Of a stretch of 64,000 bases of DNA, positions 24,449 through 33,623 are shown piece after piece. This DNA is from Candidatus Magnetominusculus dajiuhuensis (lineage in GTDB: Bacteria; Nitrospirota; Thermodesulfovibrionia; Thermodesulfovibrionales; Magnetobacteriaceae). The notes under the pieces are model-generated. The model had not been told where the DNA came from. It saw only the letters and a list, made by a program, of their open reading frames with translations, and did not search any database. Numbering within the stretch: position 1 is the first letter of the stretch; each line of letters opens with the position of its first letter. The translations under genes and the position numbers were made by a program. The stretch spans positions 1 through 64,000 of the forward strand of contig JADFXP010000005.1 in the NCBI GenBank assembly GCA_015233465.1, in the 5' to 3' direction.

Positions 24449-25534
24449 ATGTTAATATATAATACATTAAATAAAAGGCTTAGCATATTTGCAGCCTCAA
24501 TAATATTTATCTTAATCACCTCTATCCCAACACTCGCGATAGAGTTAGAAACAACCTCTGATAGAGAAATAGATGCAAACTTAACACTTGTAAGCAATAA
24601 CTCAATTAACATCAATGAGATAAAGGTTTTAATCACAGATGCAAGGAATTTTCGCATACCTTCTGGCAACTCTATCATTGAAAAGATTGGCAGGATAAAA
24701 GGGATGCTTAATGTAAATGGACTTAAGTACTCTGGCAAGTTAGATATGTATAAAGATATGCAGGGAACATATATTGTAAACAGCATCCCAATAGAAAACT
24801 ATGTAAAGAGCGTTGTGATGTCTGAACTCTCTGATGACTGGAGCTTTGAAGCCCTTAAGACTCAAGCGGTTATTGCAAGAACATATGCGGTAAATCATAT
24901 ATTAACTAAGCCAAACTCCCTTTATCACCTTACATCATCCACTGATAATCAAATGTATAAAGGCGGTCAAGGCAGCGCAATGGTTTCAAGGGCAGTGGAT
25001 ATTACTGCAGGCGAGGTTCTGACCTATGACGGCAAGGTGATTGTCGCATATTATCACTCAACAAGCTCAGGCAAGACTGAGATTCCAGATGAAGTCTTCC
25101 ATAAACACTATCCTTATCTAAAATCCGTAAAATCTGACGATTCGTTATCCCCAATGTCTTCATGGACAAGAGAGATTCCTTATTCAGATTTTGAGGCAGC
25201 AGTCAATATTAAAGATGTTTATCAAGTAACGATCTATTCTCATACATTAACAGGAAGGGTAAGATCACTAAAGATTTCAGGCTCAGATAAAGATGCAATC
25301 ATTGAAACAAAGGATTTGAGAAAACTACTTGGATGGAAGACTCTGCCAAGCACCATGTTTAAGATTGAAGAGACATCTGATAAAGGAATCACACTAAAGG
25401 GAAGCGGTTATGGACATGGTGTTGGATTAAGCCAGTGGGGCGCACTAAAGATGTCAAGAGACGGTGAGAATTACAGAAAAATCCTTTCTCATTATTATCC
25501 TGGGACAACCATAAAACTCTATGATGACCTCTAG
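24449..25534 (+). CDS. SpoIID/LytB-domain protein
   Basis: A 361-aa exported protein with a signal peptide (residues 1-33). The SpoIID domain follows: VNSIPIENYVKSVVMSELSDDWSFEALKTQAVIARTYAVNH, then YYHSTSSGKTE and the C-terminal GSGYGHGVGLSQWGALKMS. SpoIID-type proteins are lytic transglycosylases acting on denuded peptidoglycan. In non-sporulating bacteria they are linked to cell-wall remodelling. The pairing with queA is a common genomic association. It overlaps queA by 14 nt. Confidence 0.9.
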   Translation: MLIYNTLNKRLSIFAASIIFILITSIPTLAIELETTSDREIDANLTLVSNNSININEIKVLITDARNFRIPSGNSIIEKIGRIKGMLNVNGLKYSGKLDMYKDMQGTYIVNSIPIENYVKSVVMSELSDDWSFEALKTQAVIARTYAVNHILTKPNSLYHLTSSTDNQMYKGGQGSAMVSRAVDITAGEVLTYDGKVIVAYYHSTSSGKTEIPDEVFHKHYPYLKSVKSDDSLSPMSSWTREIPYSDFEAAVNIKDVYQVTIYSHTLTGRVRSLKISGSDKDAIIETKDLRKLLGWKTLPSTMFKIEETSDKGITLKGSGYGHGVGLSQWGALKMSRDGENYRKILSHYYPGTTIKLYDDL

Positions 25535-26531
25535 ATTTTCCTTTGAATTGCCAGAAAGCCTTATTGCGCAAACCCCTACTGAAAAACGCGGGGCTTCACG
25601 GCTGATGGTAGTTCATAGAGGCAGCAACATTGAACACAGACAATTTGATGATATTGTACATTATATAAACTCAGGTGATTTACTTATATTAAATGACACA
25701 AAGGTAACCCCTTGCAGACTAATAGGAGTAAATGACTTAGGTAAAGAAATAGACATTTTATTAGTAGAAGATTTAGGAGATAATAGATATTCAATTCTCA
25801 CAAAGGGTAAAAATACATACAATGTAACATTTAACGACAACCTCTGTGCTAAAATAATTAAAGGAAAAGAGGCAGAATTTTTTTGTAAAGGTGATTTTAG
25901 AGAGACACTTTGGCAGATAGGCAATATGCCCCTCCCGCCCTATATTAAACGCAGACCTGATAATTCTGACAAAGAGCGCTATCAAACGGTTTATGCAAAA
26001 AATGAGGGCTCAATAGCAGCTCCAACTGCTGGAATTCACTTCACAGATTCTATAATTAAATCTCTGATTTCTAAGGGCGTTATAATAAAGTCAATCACTC
26101 TTCATGTAGGAATCGGCACGTTTCGACCAATAAAGGTAGACGATATTAATGATCACAAGATGCTGGATGAATATTTTGAGATCAACACCGATGTAATTGC
26201 TGAAATATCAGAGACTAAAAAAAGAAAAAATAAGGTTATCTTAGTTGGCACAACAAGCACGAGGACGCTTGAGGCTTATTTTTCAGGACAATTTAAGATT
26301 ATCAAAGAGACCGATGAAATGATTTCTGCAAAGACAGATATATTTATAAAACCCGGTCATAAATTTATCGTTCCAGATTGTCTGCTCACCAATTTTCACC
26401 TGCCATGTTCAACGCCTCTGCTGCTTGTTAGCGCATTTGCTGGGATAGATACTATATTAAAATCATATAAAGAGGCAATTGATGTTGGGTATAGATTTTT
26501 TTCCTATGGAGATGCTATGATATTAATGTGA
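25521..26531 (+). CDS. queA: tRNA preQ1(34) S-adenosylmethionine ribosyltransferase-isomerase
   Basis: A 336-aa enzyme transferring ribose from SAM to preQ1 at tRNA position 34, making epoxyqueuosine. Seen: the conserved start FSFELPESLIAQTP, the LLVEDLGDNRY segment, and the C-terminal signature FLPHS-like region reading TAGIHFTDSII...LHVGIGTFRP and TNFHLPCSTPLLLVSAF. It overlaps the SpoIID gene and ends TGA inside the start of a small membrane gene. UGA is thus a normal stop here, which matters for the recoding claim elsewhere. Confidence 0.96.
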   Translation: MMTSRFSFELPESLIAQTPTEKRGASRLMVVHRGSNIEHRQFDDIVHYINSGDLLILNDTKVTPCRLIGVNDLGKEIDILLVEDLGDNRYSILTKGKNTYNVTFNDNLCAKIIKGKEAEFFCKGDFRETLWQIGNMPLPPYIKRRPDNSDKERYQTVYAKNEGSIAAPTAGIHFTDSIIKSLISKGVIIKSITLHVGIGTFRPIKVDDINDHKMLDEYFEINTDVIAEISETKKRKNKVILVGTTSTRTLEAYFSGQFKIIKETDEMISAKTDIFIKPGHKFIVPDCLLTNFHLPCSTPLLLVSAFAGIDTILKSYKEAIDVGYRFFSYGDAMILM

Positions 26532-26680
26532 ATAGTAAGATAACTAATAATCTGCATAGCTTTATAAATATTAGCAGGGGGACTGTTTCTGCATATACAA
26601 TATTTCTTATGTTTTCAAGTTTTATTATGTTGATATTCGCCTCTCACTCCAAAAAAATCAACCCGTATAATAAAAAATGA
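26528..26680 (+). CDS. Small single-pass membrane protein
   Basis: A 50-aa ORF starting GTG, with a polar N-terminus (MNSKITNNLHSFINIS), one hydrophobic helix (YTIFLMFSSFIMLIFA) and a basic tail (SHSKKINPYNKK). The start overlaps the queA stop by 4 nt (GTGA) and the stop overlaps the phoH start by 4 nt (ATGA). A 4-nt overlap at both ends is strong evidence for a real, translationally coupled gene. Function unknown. Confidence 0.7.
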   Translation: MNSKITNNLHSFINISRGTVSAYTIFLMFSSFIMLIFASHSKKINPYNKK

Positions 26681-27690
26681 TAAATGAAAAGACAAAAGAC
26701 CTTGTAACCCTTGAGATACTGCTATCTCCGCAAGAAGGCAAAGACCTTTTTAACACAAATTTTCGCAATAATCTTACAATCATTGAAGATACCCTTAATG
26801 TAGTAATTAGCCAAAGGGGAGAAAAACTCTTCATTCAAGGAACAGCTTCTGACATCAATAATACACAAAAGCTCATACAACATATTAGAGAATTTAATAA
26901 AAAAGGACATAATCTTAGACCTGATGATCTGCTGCATATATTAAACTCTACAATCCAAGATAACGGCAAGGATAATGAAGTAAATATTGAAAAGATTATT
27001 GGAAATAACATCCCAGTGCCGTCAAAAAAGAGATATATTCTGCCGCGCTCAGAGGCTCAAAGAAATTATATTCAATCAATAAAAGACTATGACATAGTAA
27101 TTGGCATAGGACCTGCTGGAACTGGTAAGACATATATAGCAATGGCAATGGCAGTCAATGCGTATTTAACCAAGCAAGTAAGCAGGATAATACTTGTCAG
27201 GCCAGCGGTAGAGGCTGGCGAGAAATTGGGATTTTTACCTGGCGATATAAGTGAAAAGGTCAATCCCTATCTTAGACCGCTTTACGATGCCCTGTATGAT
27301 ATGATGGAGGCTCAAAAGGCGTATGAATTATTAGAAAATGGCACTATAGAGGTAGCGCCGCTGGCATTTATGCGGGGAAGAACTCTTAATGACGCATTTA
27401 TCATACTTGATGAGGCGCAAAATACTACATCAGAACAGATGAAGATGTTTTTAACCCGTCTTGGTTTTAATTCAAAGGCAGTAATAACAGGGGATATAAC
27501 ACAAATTGACCTGCCAAAGGATAAACCTTCTGGGCTTATAGAGATACAACGTGTCCTTAAAGACATAGAAGAAATAAAATTTTCATATTTTTCAGAAAAG
27601 GATGTTGTAAGACACAGGCTCGTACAACAGATAATAAAGGCATATGAGAGGCTTAAAAAGAGACATACCAAAACCAAAGATCTCAATTAA
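26677..27690 (+). CDS. ybeZ: PhoH-like ATPase (YbeZ type)
   Basis: A 337-aa protein. An N-terminal KH-like part (1-115) is followed by the PhoH ATPase: Walker A IGIGPAGTGKTYIAMAMAV (about 142-160), RPAVEAGEKLGFLPGD, Walker B AFIILDEAQNTT and VITGDITQIDLP. In E. coli, YbeZ works with YbeY in 16S rRNA maturation and quality control; ybeY is two genes downstream. It overlaps the HDIG gene by 47 nt. Confidence 0.93.
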   Translation: MINEKTKDLVTLEILLSPQEGKDLFNTNFRNNLTIIEDTLNVVISQRGEKLFIQGTASDINNTQKLIQHIREFNKKGHNLRPDDLLHILNSTIQDNGKDNEVNIEKIIGNNIPVPSKKRYILPRSEAQRNYIQSIKDYDIVIGIGPAGTGKTYIAMAMAVNAYLTKQVSRIILVRPAVEAGEKLGFLPGDISEKVNPYLRPLYDALYDMMEAQKAYELLENGTIEVAPLAFMRGRTLNDAFIILDEAQNTTSEQMKMFLTRLGFNSKAVITGDITQIDLPKDKPSGLIEIQRVLKDIEEIKFSYFSEKDVVRHRLVQQIIKAYERLKKRHTKTKDLN

Positions 27691-29200
27691 TTGGAATTCC
27701 GCTTTCTTTATAATAAGTCTATCGCTGTTAATCTCAATAACGATACTTAGGAACTGGACAATAGAACAATTTGCAGGTACATTACTTGTTTGTATCATTT
27801 CTATCTTCATTCCTTATAAAGACATAGAGCGTTATAATCCTCCTTATTTAAAGCATAAAAAGATGCTGTTTTTGCTTGGATTAATATTACTTAGCACCGT
27901 ATTATTTGGAAAGGCAGCGGAGTATCTGCTGCTTAATCTTTCAAGGGGATTAGGATTTATACCTCATGATACGATTTTATTTGGAGTGCCGATTGCCTTT
28001 GGAGCGATGCTGATAGCGCTCCTTTTTGACCCTCATACTGCAATAATATTTTCTTTTACAATAGCCCTCTTATGCGGGATATGGCAAAATGATATTGATT
28101 ATTCGTTTTATATATTTGTAGGAAGCATCCTTGCGTCATTTAGCGTAATCAGATGTAAAAAAAGACATGATATAATAAAGGCTGGATTGAATGTAAGCCT
28201 TGCAAATATGGTAACAGTAGTAATAATAGATCTTTTAAGCGACAGATTTTATCCTGTAGAGTTACTGCCTTCAGTTATATTTGCAGTTGCTTCAGGGTTA
28301 TCAGTATCTGCAATCGTTTCATTATTACTTCCAGTTTTAGAACATGTATTTAAGGTAACTACAGATATAACCTTACTTGAATTTGTAGATTTAGACCATC
28401 CACTGATGAAAAAATTGATGATACACGCCCCAGGCACGTATCATCACAGCATAATAGTTGGAAATCTTGTAGATGCAGCCTCTGAGGAAGTAGGGGTAAA
28501 TCCGCTTCTTGCAAGGGTTTCAGCCTATTATCATGATATTGGCAAGATAAAGATGCCTGAATATTTTGTAGAAAATCAATCATCCCTTGTAAATAAACAC
28601 GATAAATTAATGCCTCATCTAAGCTGTATGGTAATAATCTCGCACGTTAAGGATGGGCTTGAACTAGCAGACGAGTATAATCTACCGATTCCAATAAAGT
28701 CAGCAATAACAGAACATCACGGCACAAATCTAATAAGCTATTTTTATTCAAAGGCAAAAGAAGGACAAACAGATGCCCCTTGTGAAGAAGATTACAGATA
28801 CCCTGGGCCTCGTCCTCAGACCAGAATCACTGGATTATTGATGATAGCAGACGCAGTAGAGGCTGCCTCGCGAGTATTGACAGACCCTACGCCTTCAAGG
28901 GTTAATGGATTAATAGATAAGATTGTCAATCAGATATTTCTTGACGGCCAGCTTGATGAATGTGAATTAACACTAAAAGACATCCATAAAATCCGTAAGA
29001 GATTTTCATATATATTAACAAGCATACTGCATAAAAGAATAGAATACCCGGGATTTGATTTTAATGAAAAGAGAAAAAAAGAAGACACCTCTGCCCCAAA
29101 ATCCAGTGATACTGATAAAAAATCTTCAGCGAAAGATAAAGCCAAACGAGAGTCTAATAAACCTATGGATGAATCAGGCTCTAATGCTTTTAAATCTTAG
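27644..29200 (+). CDS. 7TM-HD (PgpH-like) phosphodiesterase lacking the ectodomain
   Basis: A 518-aa membrane protein. Seven TM helices (about 20-260) are followed by a cytosolic HD domain with HHSIIVGNLVDAASEE and AYYHDIGKIKMP. The PgpH family hydrolyses c-di-AMP. Standard members are ~700-880 aa with a large extracellular domain after TM1; here that domain is missing and TM1 leads straight into the helix bundle. The last ~45 residues are Lys/Ser/Asp-rich low-complexity sequence that overlaps the ybeY coding region by 146 nt in another frame. The start is at 27644, inside phoH. Confidence 0.88.
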   Translation: MRGLKRDIPKPKISINWNSAFFIISLSLLISITILRNWTIEQFAGTLLVCIISIFIPYKDIERYNPPYLKHKKMLFLLGLILLSTVLFGKAAEYLLLNLSRGLGFIPHDTILFGVPIAFGAMLIALLFDPHTAIIFSFTIALLCGIWQNDIDYSFYIFVGSILASFSVIRCKKRHDIIKAGLNVSLANMVTVVIIDLLSDRFYPVELLPSVIFAVASGLSVSAIVSLLLPVLEHVFKVTTDITLLEFVDLDHPLMKKLMIHAPGTYHHSIIVGNLVDAASEEVGVNPLLARVSAYYHDIGKIKMPEYFVENQSSLVNKHDKLMPHLSCMVIISHVKDGLELADEYNLPIPIKSAITEHHGTNLISYFYSKAKEGQTDAPCEEDYRYPGPRPQTRITGLLMIADAVEAASRVLTDPTPSRVNGLIDKIVNQIFLDGQLDECELTLKDIHKIRKRFSYILTSILHKRIEYPGFDFNEKRKKEDTSAPKSSDTDKKSSAKDKAKRESNKPMDESGSNAFKS

Positions 29201-29546
29201 ACATGCAGAACTTAGTATAGTCTTAGTAAATGACTCAAGGATGCAGGAGTTAAACAGCAATTATAGAGGGATAGATAAGACAACGGATGTGCTGTCATTT
29301 CCACTTTTAGAGGCAGACGAGCAGCCGCCTAAGGGGCAGTATTTTCTGCTTGGAGATATTGTTATAAATCTTCATCTTGCAAGCAGGATGGGGAATTTTG
29401 AAGAAATTTTATTAGAATTACTTGTACATGGACTGCTCCATTTAGTAGGATTTGATCATGAAAAAAGCAAAATTGAAGATAAAAAAATGAAAAAAGCTGC
29501 TGAGGATATGATAAATGCCATTAAGAAAATGGATAACGTCTCTTAA
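29055..29546 (+). CDS. ybeY: Endoribonuclease YbeY
   Basis: A 163-aa rRNA maturation factor (ATG 29055 or 29064). The zinc site is intact: ELLVHGLLHLVGFDHE. Other conserved parts are LVNDSRMQELNSNYRGIDKTTDVLSFPLLE and LGDIVINL. The authentic N-terminus (PVILIKNLQRKIK) lies wholly inside the preceding gene's tail, so the overlap is real. It overlaps the following kinase gene by 32 nt. Order phoH-HDIG-ybeY-dgkA is a conserved bacterial cluster. Confidence 0.94.
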   Translation: MILMKREKKKTPLPQNPVILIKNLQRKIKPNESLINLWMNQALMLLNLRHAELSIVLVNDSRMQELNSNYRGIDKTTDVLSFPLLEADEQPPKGQYFLLGDIVINLHLASRMGNFEEILLELLVHGLLHLVGFDHEKSKIEDKKMKKAAEDMINAIKKMDNVS

Positions 29547-30213
29547 TTATGCTATAGAAGGGATTTTAATAGCGGCTAAGACAGAAAAACACATTAGATA
29601 CCACATAGTTGCAGCAAGTGTAGTGGTAATATTTAGTTATGTGGCTGGAATCACTAGGGTTGAGTTCTTAGTAGTGCTTCTTTCAGTGTTAAGCGTAATA
29701 GTAACAGAACTAATCAATACAGCAATTGAAGCTTCCATTGACCTATTATCCCCTGACATACACCCAAAGGCGCGTATAGCCAAAGACACAGCAGCAGGGG
29801 CAGTGCTTATAACAGCAGTTGGGGCAGCAATTGTTGGTTACATAATATTAATTCCATATATAAGATATTACTTTGAAGACGGGCTTTATTTTGTAAAACA
29901 TTCAAGCTCTGATGTAACGATGCTTTCATTAATTATAGTAACGGTTGTGGTAATAATCACAAAGGCGTTGTCAGGAACAGGCCACCCTTTAAGAGGCGGG
30001 ATGCCAAGCGGACACGCTGCGTTATCGTTTTCAATTTGGGCTTCAATTACTGTAATAACAAATAATTTCGTTGCTTCAATGTTATCATTTATATTAGCTT
30101 CAGTAATAGCTCAAAGCAGGGTAGCGACTAAGATACATACCAGATGGGAGGTCATCTTAGGAGGAATTACAGGGGCTACAATAACATTTTGGTTATTTAA
30201 GATATTTAATTAA
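29515..30213 (+). CDS. Diacylglycerol/undecaprenol kinase fused to PAP2 phosphatase
   Basis: A 232-aa membrane protein with two domains. Residues 1-115 are DgkA-like: LNYAIEGILIAAKTEKHIRYH, then VTELINTAIEASIDLLSPDIHPKARIAKD, the kinase signature. Residues 130-232 are PAP2-like: KALSGTGHPLRGGMPSGHAALSF and TKIHTRWEVILGG. One polypeptide could thus phosphorylate undecaprenol and dephosphorylate a related lipid pyrophosphate, recycling the cell-wall carrier. Both catalytic motifs look intact. It is the last gene of the queH-to-dgkA run. Confidence 0.88.
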   Translation: MPLRKWITSLNYAIEGILIAAKTEKHIRYHIVAASVVVIFSYVAGITRVEFLVVLLSVLSVIVTELINTAIEASIDLLSPDIHPKARIAKDTAAGAVLITAVGAAIVGYIILIPYIRYYFEDGLYFVKHSSSDVTMLSLIIVTVVVIITKALSGTGHPLRGGMPSGHAALSFSIWASITVITNNFVASMLSFILASVIAQSRVATKIHTRWEVILGGITGATITFWLFKIFN

Positions 30214-30297
30214 ATTTAGGTCTTTAGATTTCTGATTTTAGATTAAAAAAAATTTAGGTTTTTAAATCATAAATCAGCAATCATAAATCTAAAATTA
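30214..30297. terminator. Convergent AT-rich inverted repeat between genes
   Basis: TTAGATTTCTGATTTTAGATT and later AAATCATAAATCAGCAATCATAAATCTAAAA form an imperfect hairpin between two convergent genes. It may terminate both. Confidence 0.4.
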
Positions 30298-31071
30298 TTA
30301 AGGTTCTTCACCATTTTTCATATCAATCAATTCAGCAACTACAGTTCCAAGACTGACCTTCGTATCCATCCTGACAGGAATTTTTCTTTCATCATCTGTG
30401 AAGTAAATATCCATATTTCCAGTTCTATTAAAGATGCCCTCTGTCTTCATCATAGGACGAACAACAATAGTATTAAATGTGCCTGCAGGGGTTTCGATGG
30501 TTTCCTTTCTCAAATACATAACCTCAACGTCATAGAATTTTCTTGTATCATAGACCTTAACATATTCAGACCTGCCTGCAACAATATTACGGTTTCTAAG
30601 GATATAGATACTTGCAAGCGGGTCTACAAAGGACTGCCCGCTATAGTTATTAGGTTCGAGTTCTGTAGGATAATCAATATATTCCGTAGTCTTAGCTAAA
30701 TAATCCTGACTCATAAGACGGTTAGATTCAAATATTACCTCTCTATCACGTCTATATCCGCCCTCTTTGAGATTAATACGATAGATCATTGGAATATACC
30801 TGCCTTTGTTATCAACGGTCAAAGTGCTCCGAATACGGTCTCTAACGCCAAATATTATAGATATAACATCAGATGAATCTGTTGTAGAGGTAATAATGAC
30901 ATTATCACCTGCCTTAACAATCTTCATAGTTGCTTCCCCAACCTTGACAGATACATATGTAAGGCGATAATGAAGGGTTTCAGGGATGTCAAAGCCAAAT
31001 GAGGATTGGGGGAATAAAAGAACAGCTACGATTATCGCTGAGAAAATATGTTTAAATTTATTTAATTTCAT
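30298..31071 (-). CDS. DUF3108 periplasmic protein
   Basis: A 257-aa exported protein with a signal peptide (residues 1-26, ending SSFG). It matches DUF3108: ETLHYRLTYVSVKVGEATMKI near the N-terminus, RIRSTLTVDNKGRYIPMIYRINLKEGGYRR, and PAGTFNTIVVRPMMKTEGIF...YFTDDERKIPVRMDTKVSLGTVVAEL at the C-terminus. It has a predicted all-beta, lipocalin-like fold, and the function is unknown. It is monocistronic and convergent with the dgkA-PAP2 gene. Confidence 0.85.
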   Translation of the reverse strand: MKLNKFKHIFSAIIVAVLLFPQSSFGFDIPETLHYRLTYVSVKVGEATMKIVKAGDNVIITSTTDSSDVISIIFGVRDRIRSTLTVDNKGRYIPMIYRINLKEGGYRRDREVIFESNRLMSQDYLAKTTEYIDYPTELEPNNYSGQSFVDPLASIYILRNRNIVAGRSEYVKVYDTRKFYDVEVMYLRKETIETPAGTFNTIVVRPMMKTEGIFNRTGNMDIYFTDDERKIPVRMDTKVSLGTVVAELIDMKNGEEP

Positions 31072-31191
31072 GGTGTAATTATATCATAACTTGTTGATAT
31101 AATTACAGAAAAAAATAGTACTCAACAACAGTAAACGCAATTAGTAACAATAACTTTTATTATTATGATTGCAGGTTAGCATATAACTAAA

Positions 31192-31233
31192 AAAGGAAGC
31201 GTCATTCCAAAATTACTTGGAGACGCTTCCTTT
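31192..31233 (-). terminator. Terminator of hppA
   Basis: A 12-bp perfect stem AAAGGAAGCGTC / GACGCTTCCTTT lies 16 bp after the hppA stop, with an 18-nt loop and a following A/T-rich stretch (TTTTTTAG on the minus strand). Confidence 0.75.
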
Positions 31234-31248
31234 CTGATTGATATATTC

Positions 31249-33414
31249 TTATATAAAAAGTGGTGCTAATACTAATGTAATGGTTGAAAGAAGTTTTACT
31301 AAAACGTGTATAGAAGGACCAGCAGTATCTTTAAATGGGTCACCAACTGTATCGCCAACAACCGCAGCTTTATGTGTTGGAGTGCCCTTACCGCCCATAT
31401 AACCTGTTTCAACATATTTCTTAGCGTTATCCCATGCGCCGCCGCTATTGTTAAGGAAGATTGCCATAAGGATACCAGCAATTGTTGCAACCATCAGAAA
31501 TGATGCAACTGATTCAGGGCCTATTGACACTTGACCCAAACCATGATATTTAAATACTAAACCTACGCCAACTGGAGATAATGTTGCAACAAGACCAGGA
31601 AGTATCATTTCCTTTAATGCGCCCTTTGTTACAATATCAACACAGCGGCCATAATCTGGCTTTTCTGTGCCTGCCAAAATACCCGGTTTTTCCTTAAACT
31701 GATTTCTTACATCCAAGATTACATAAAACGCTGCCCTACCAACTGCCTTTACGCAAAGCGCAACAAATAAAAATACCAAGGCTGCTCCAAGCAAAGCTCC
31801 AACAAAAACTGATGGAATTGCTAGATCTACTGCCTGTATATCATGTCCATAATGTTTTACTTCATCAATATATGCGCTAAAGAGTAAAAATGCAGCAAGA
31901 GCAGCAGAGCCTATCGCATAACCCTTAGTAAGTGCCTTTGTCGTATTCCCAGCAGCATCAAGCCTATCAGTTCTCTTACGAACTATCTCAGGATTGTCGC
32001 TCATCTCAACAATACCGCCAGCATTATCTGAAATAGGTCCAAATGTATCCATTGCTAATACATAAGCGCAGGTTCCAAGCATACCCATTGTTGCTACTGC
32101 TGTTCCAAATAATCCAGCATGTTCAAATCCTGATGTCTCGCCCAAACGATATGCTGTTAATATCGCAATAGCTATAACTATAACGCTTGGAGCAGTACTC
32201 TCAAGTCCAACTGCGATACCTGCAATAATGTTAGTGGCAGGACCTGTCTGAGAAGCTTCTGCAATTGATAAAACAGGACGATATTTATAATCTGTATAAT
32301 ATTGCGTAATATAAATAAATGCAACTGACATTAAAACTCCGACTATACCTGCTGCGAAAAAGTGCATCCAAGCCTGAGGTGCTGCTTCAATATAAAAAAG
32401 CCATCTACTAGCAACGCCAAGCCCAATAATAGTAAGCGCTGCAGTAATAAAAAAGCCTCTGTTAAGTCCAGACATTGGCTCTTCATCTTCCTTAATACCT
32501 ACACATAATACGCCTACAATTGAAGCAAGTATTCCAAATGCCCTTGCAAGCAGAGGAAACATCATAACCCCAATTACCCAAGACTGTGTGGAACCAGGTA
32601 CCTTTACAGCCATAACAGCAGCAAGTATCATAGCTCCAATATTTTCTGCTGCGGTTGATTCAAATAAGTCAGCTCCACGACCTGCACAGTCACCAACATT
32701 ATCACCAACGAGGTCAGCTATAACTGCAGGGTTCCTTGGATCATCCTCAGGAATTCCTGCCTCAACCTTACCAACAAGGTCAGCGCCAACGTCAGCAGCC
32801 TTTGTATAAATACCACCGCCAAGCTGTGCAAAAAGGGCTACAAACGATGCCCCAAATCCATAACCAACGATCATAAACGGTATCCTCATTGGGTCAACGC
32901 TAGTAAATGTCTGAACCAGCCAAAATAACCCGCCAACACCTAACAAACTCAAAGATACAACCGTTAGACCAGAAACAGCGCCAGCCCTTAGTGCTACCTG
33001 TAGGGATTCATTAAGACTCCTTACAGCGGCTGCAGCTGTTCTAATATTGCTGCGTATACTTACCCACATACCAATAAAACCTGCTAGAAGCGAACATGCT
33101 GCTCCAAGCACAAATGATAGTGTTATCCAGAAAGCCATCGCCATACTGGAATCCACAGGATCAAATGTTTCGTGCTTTCTTATGACACCATAACCAATCA
33201 ATAATACTGCTGCCAGCGCCAAGGCTAACACAACAATTGTCTTATACTGACGCTTTAAAAATGCGTTAGAACCTTCTTTAATGGCATTTGATATGTAGCG
33301 CATTTGCTCGGTGCCTTCATCTTTCTTAAACACCCATTGCGCCAACAAATATGCCGCCAGCATCCCTATTAAGCTTATGCCTAATATGATAACTAGTAAT
33401 ACTTGTTCAAGCAT
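31249..33414 (-). CDS. hppA: Membrane-bound H+-translocating pyrophosphatase (K+-independent type)
   Basis: About 721 aa from the ATG at 33414, chosen because AAGGAGAG lies just upstream; an in-frame ATG at 33450 gives 733 aa. It couples PPi hydrolysis to ion pumping. Seen: the PPi site GIYTKAADVGADLVGKVEAG, DDPRNPAVIADLVGDNVGD, DTFGPISDNAGGI and GDTVGDPFKDTAGPSIH. The GNTTKALTKG segment carries the K..T signature (Lys about 493) of the K+-independent, proton-pumping subfamily, where the K+-dependent forms have A..A. It has about sixteen TM helices. Monocistronic with a strong terminator. Confidence 0.95.
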   Translation of the reverse strand: MLEQVLLVIILGISLIGMLAAYLLAQWVFKKDEGTEQMRYISNAIKEGSNAFLKRQYKTIVVLALALAAVLLIGYGVIRKHETFDPVDSSMAMAFWITLSFVLGAACSLLAGFIGMWVSIRSNIRTAAAAVRSLNESLQVALRAGAVSGLTVVSLSLLGVGGLFWLVQTFTSVDPMRIPFMIVGYGFGASFVALFAQLGGGIYTKAADVGADLVGKVEAGIPEDDPRNPAVIADLVGDNVGDCAGRGADLFESTAAENIGAMILAAVMAVKVPGSTQSWVIGVMMFPLLARAFGILASIVGVLCVGIKEDEEPMSGLNRGFFITAALTIIGLGVASRWLFYIEAAPQAWMHFFAAGIVGVLMSVAFIYITQYYTDYKYRPVLSIAEASQTGPATNIIAGIAVGLESTAPSVIVIAIAILTAYRLGETSGFEHAGLFGTAVATMGMLGTCAYVLAMDTFGPISDNAGGIVEMSDNPEIVRKRTDRLDAAGNTTKALTKGYAIGSAALAAFLLFSAYIDEVKHYGHDIQAVDLAIPSVFVGALLGAALVFLFVALCVKAVGRAAFYVILDVRNQFKEKPGILAGTEKPDYGRCVDIVTKGALKEMILPGLVATLSPVGVGLVFKYHGLGQVSIGPESVASFLMVATIAGILMAIFLNNSGGAWDNAKKYVETGYMGGKGTPTHKAAVVGDTVGDPFKDTAGPSIHVLVKLLSTITLVLAPLFI

Positions 33415-33623
33415 AACATCTCTCCTTAACTCTGAATTATCGTCACTCAAAGGTATGACTTAATATTGTAAGAATTGTCAGTATTTTTTAATACAATACT
33501 TATCAATCCATAATATTCGTGCGTTAGTATACATTATATAACTTATATATTGTCAGTATACTGTGTTACATATTAAATATAAATAAATATAAATATTTTA
33601 TCACTATAAAATATTTATAGAAC

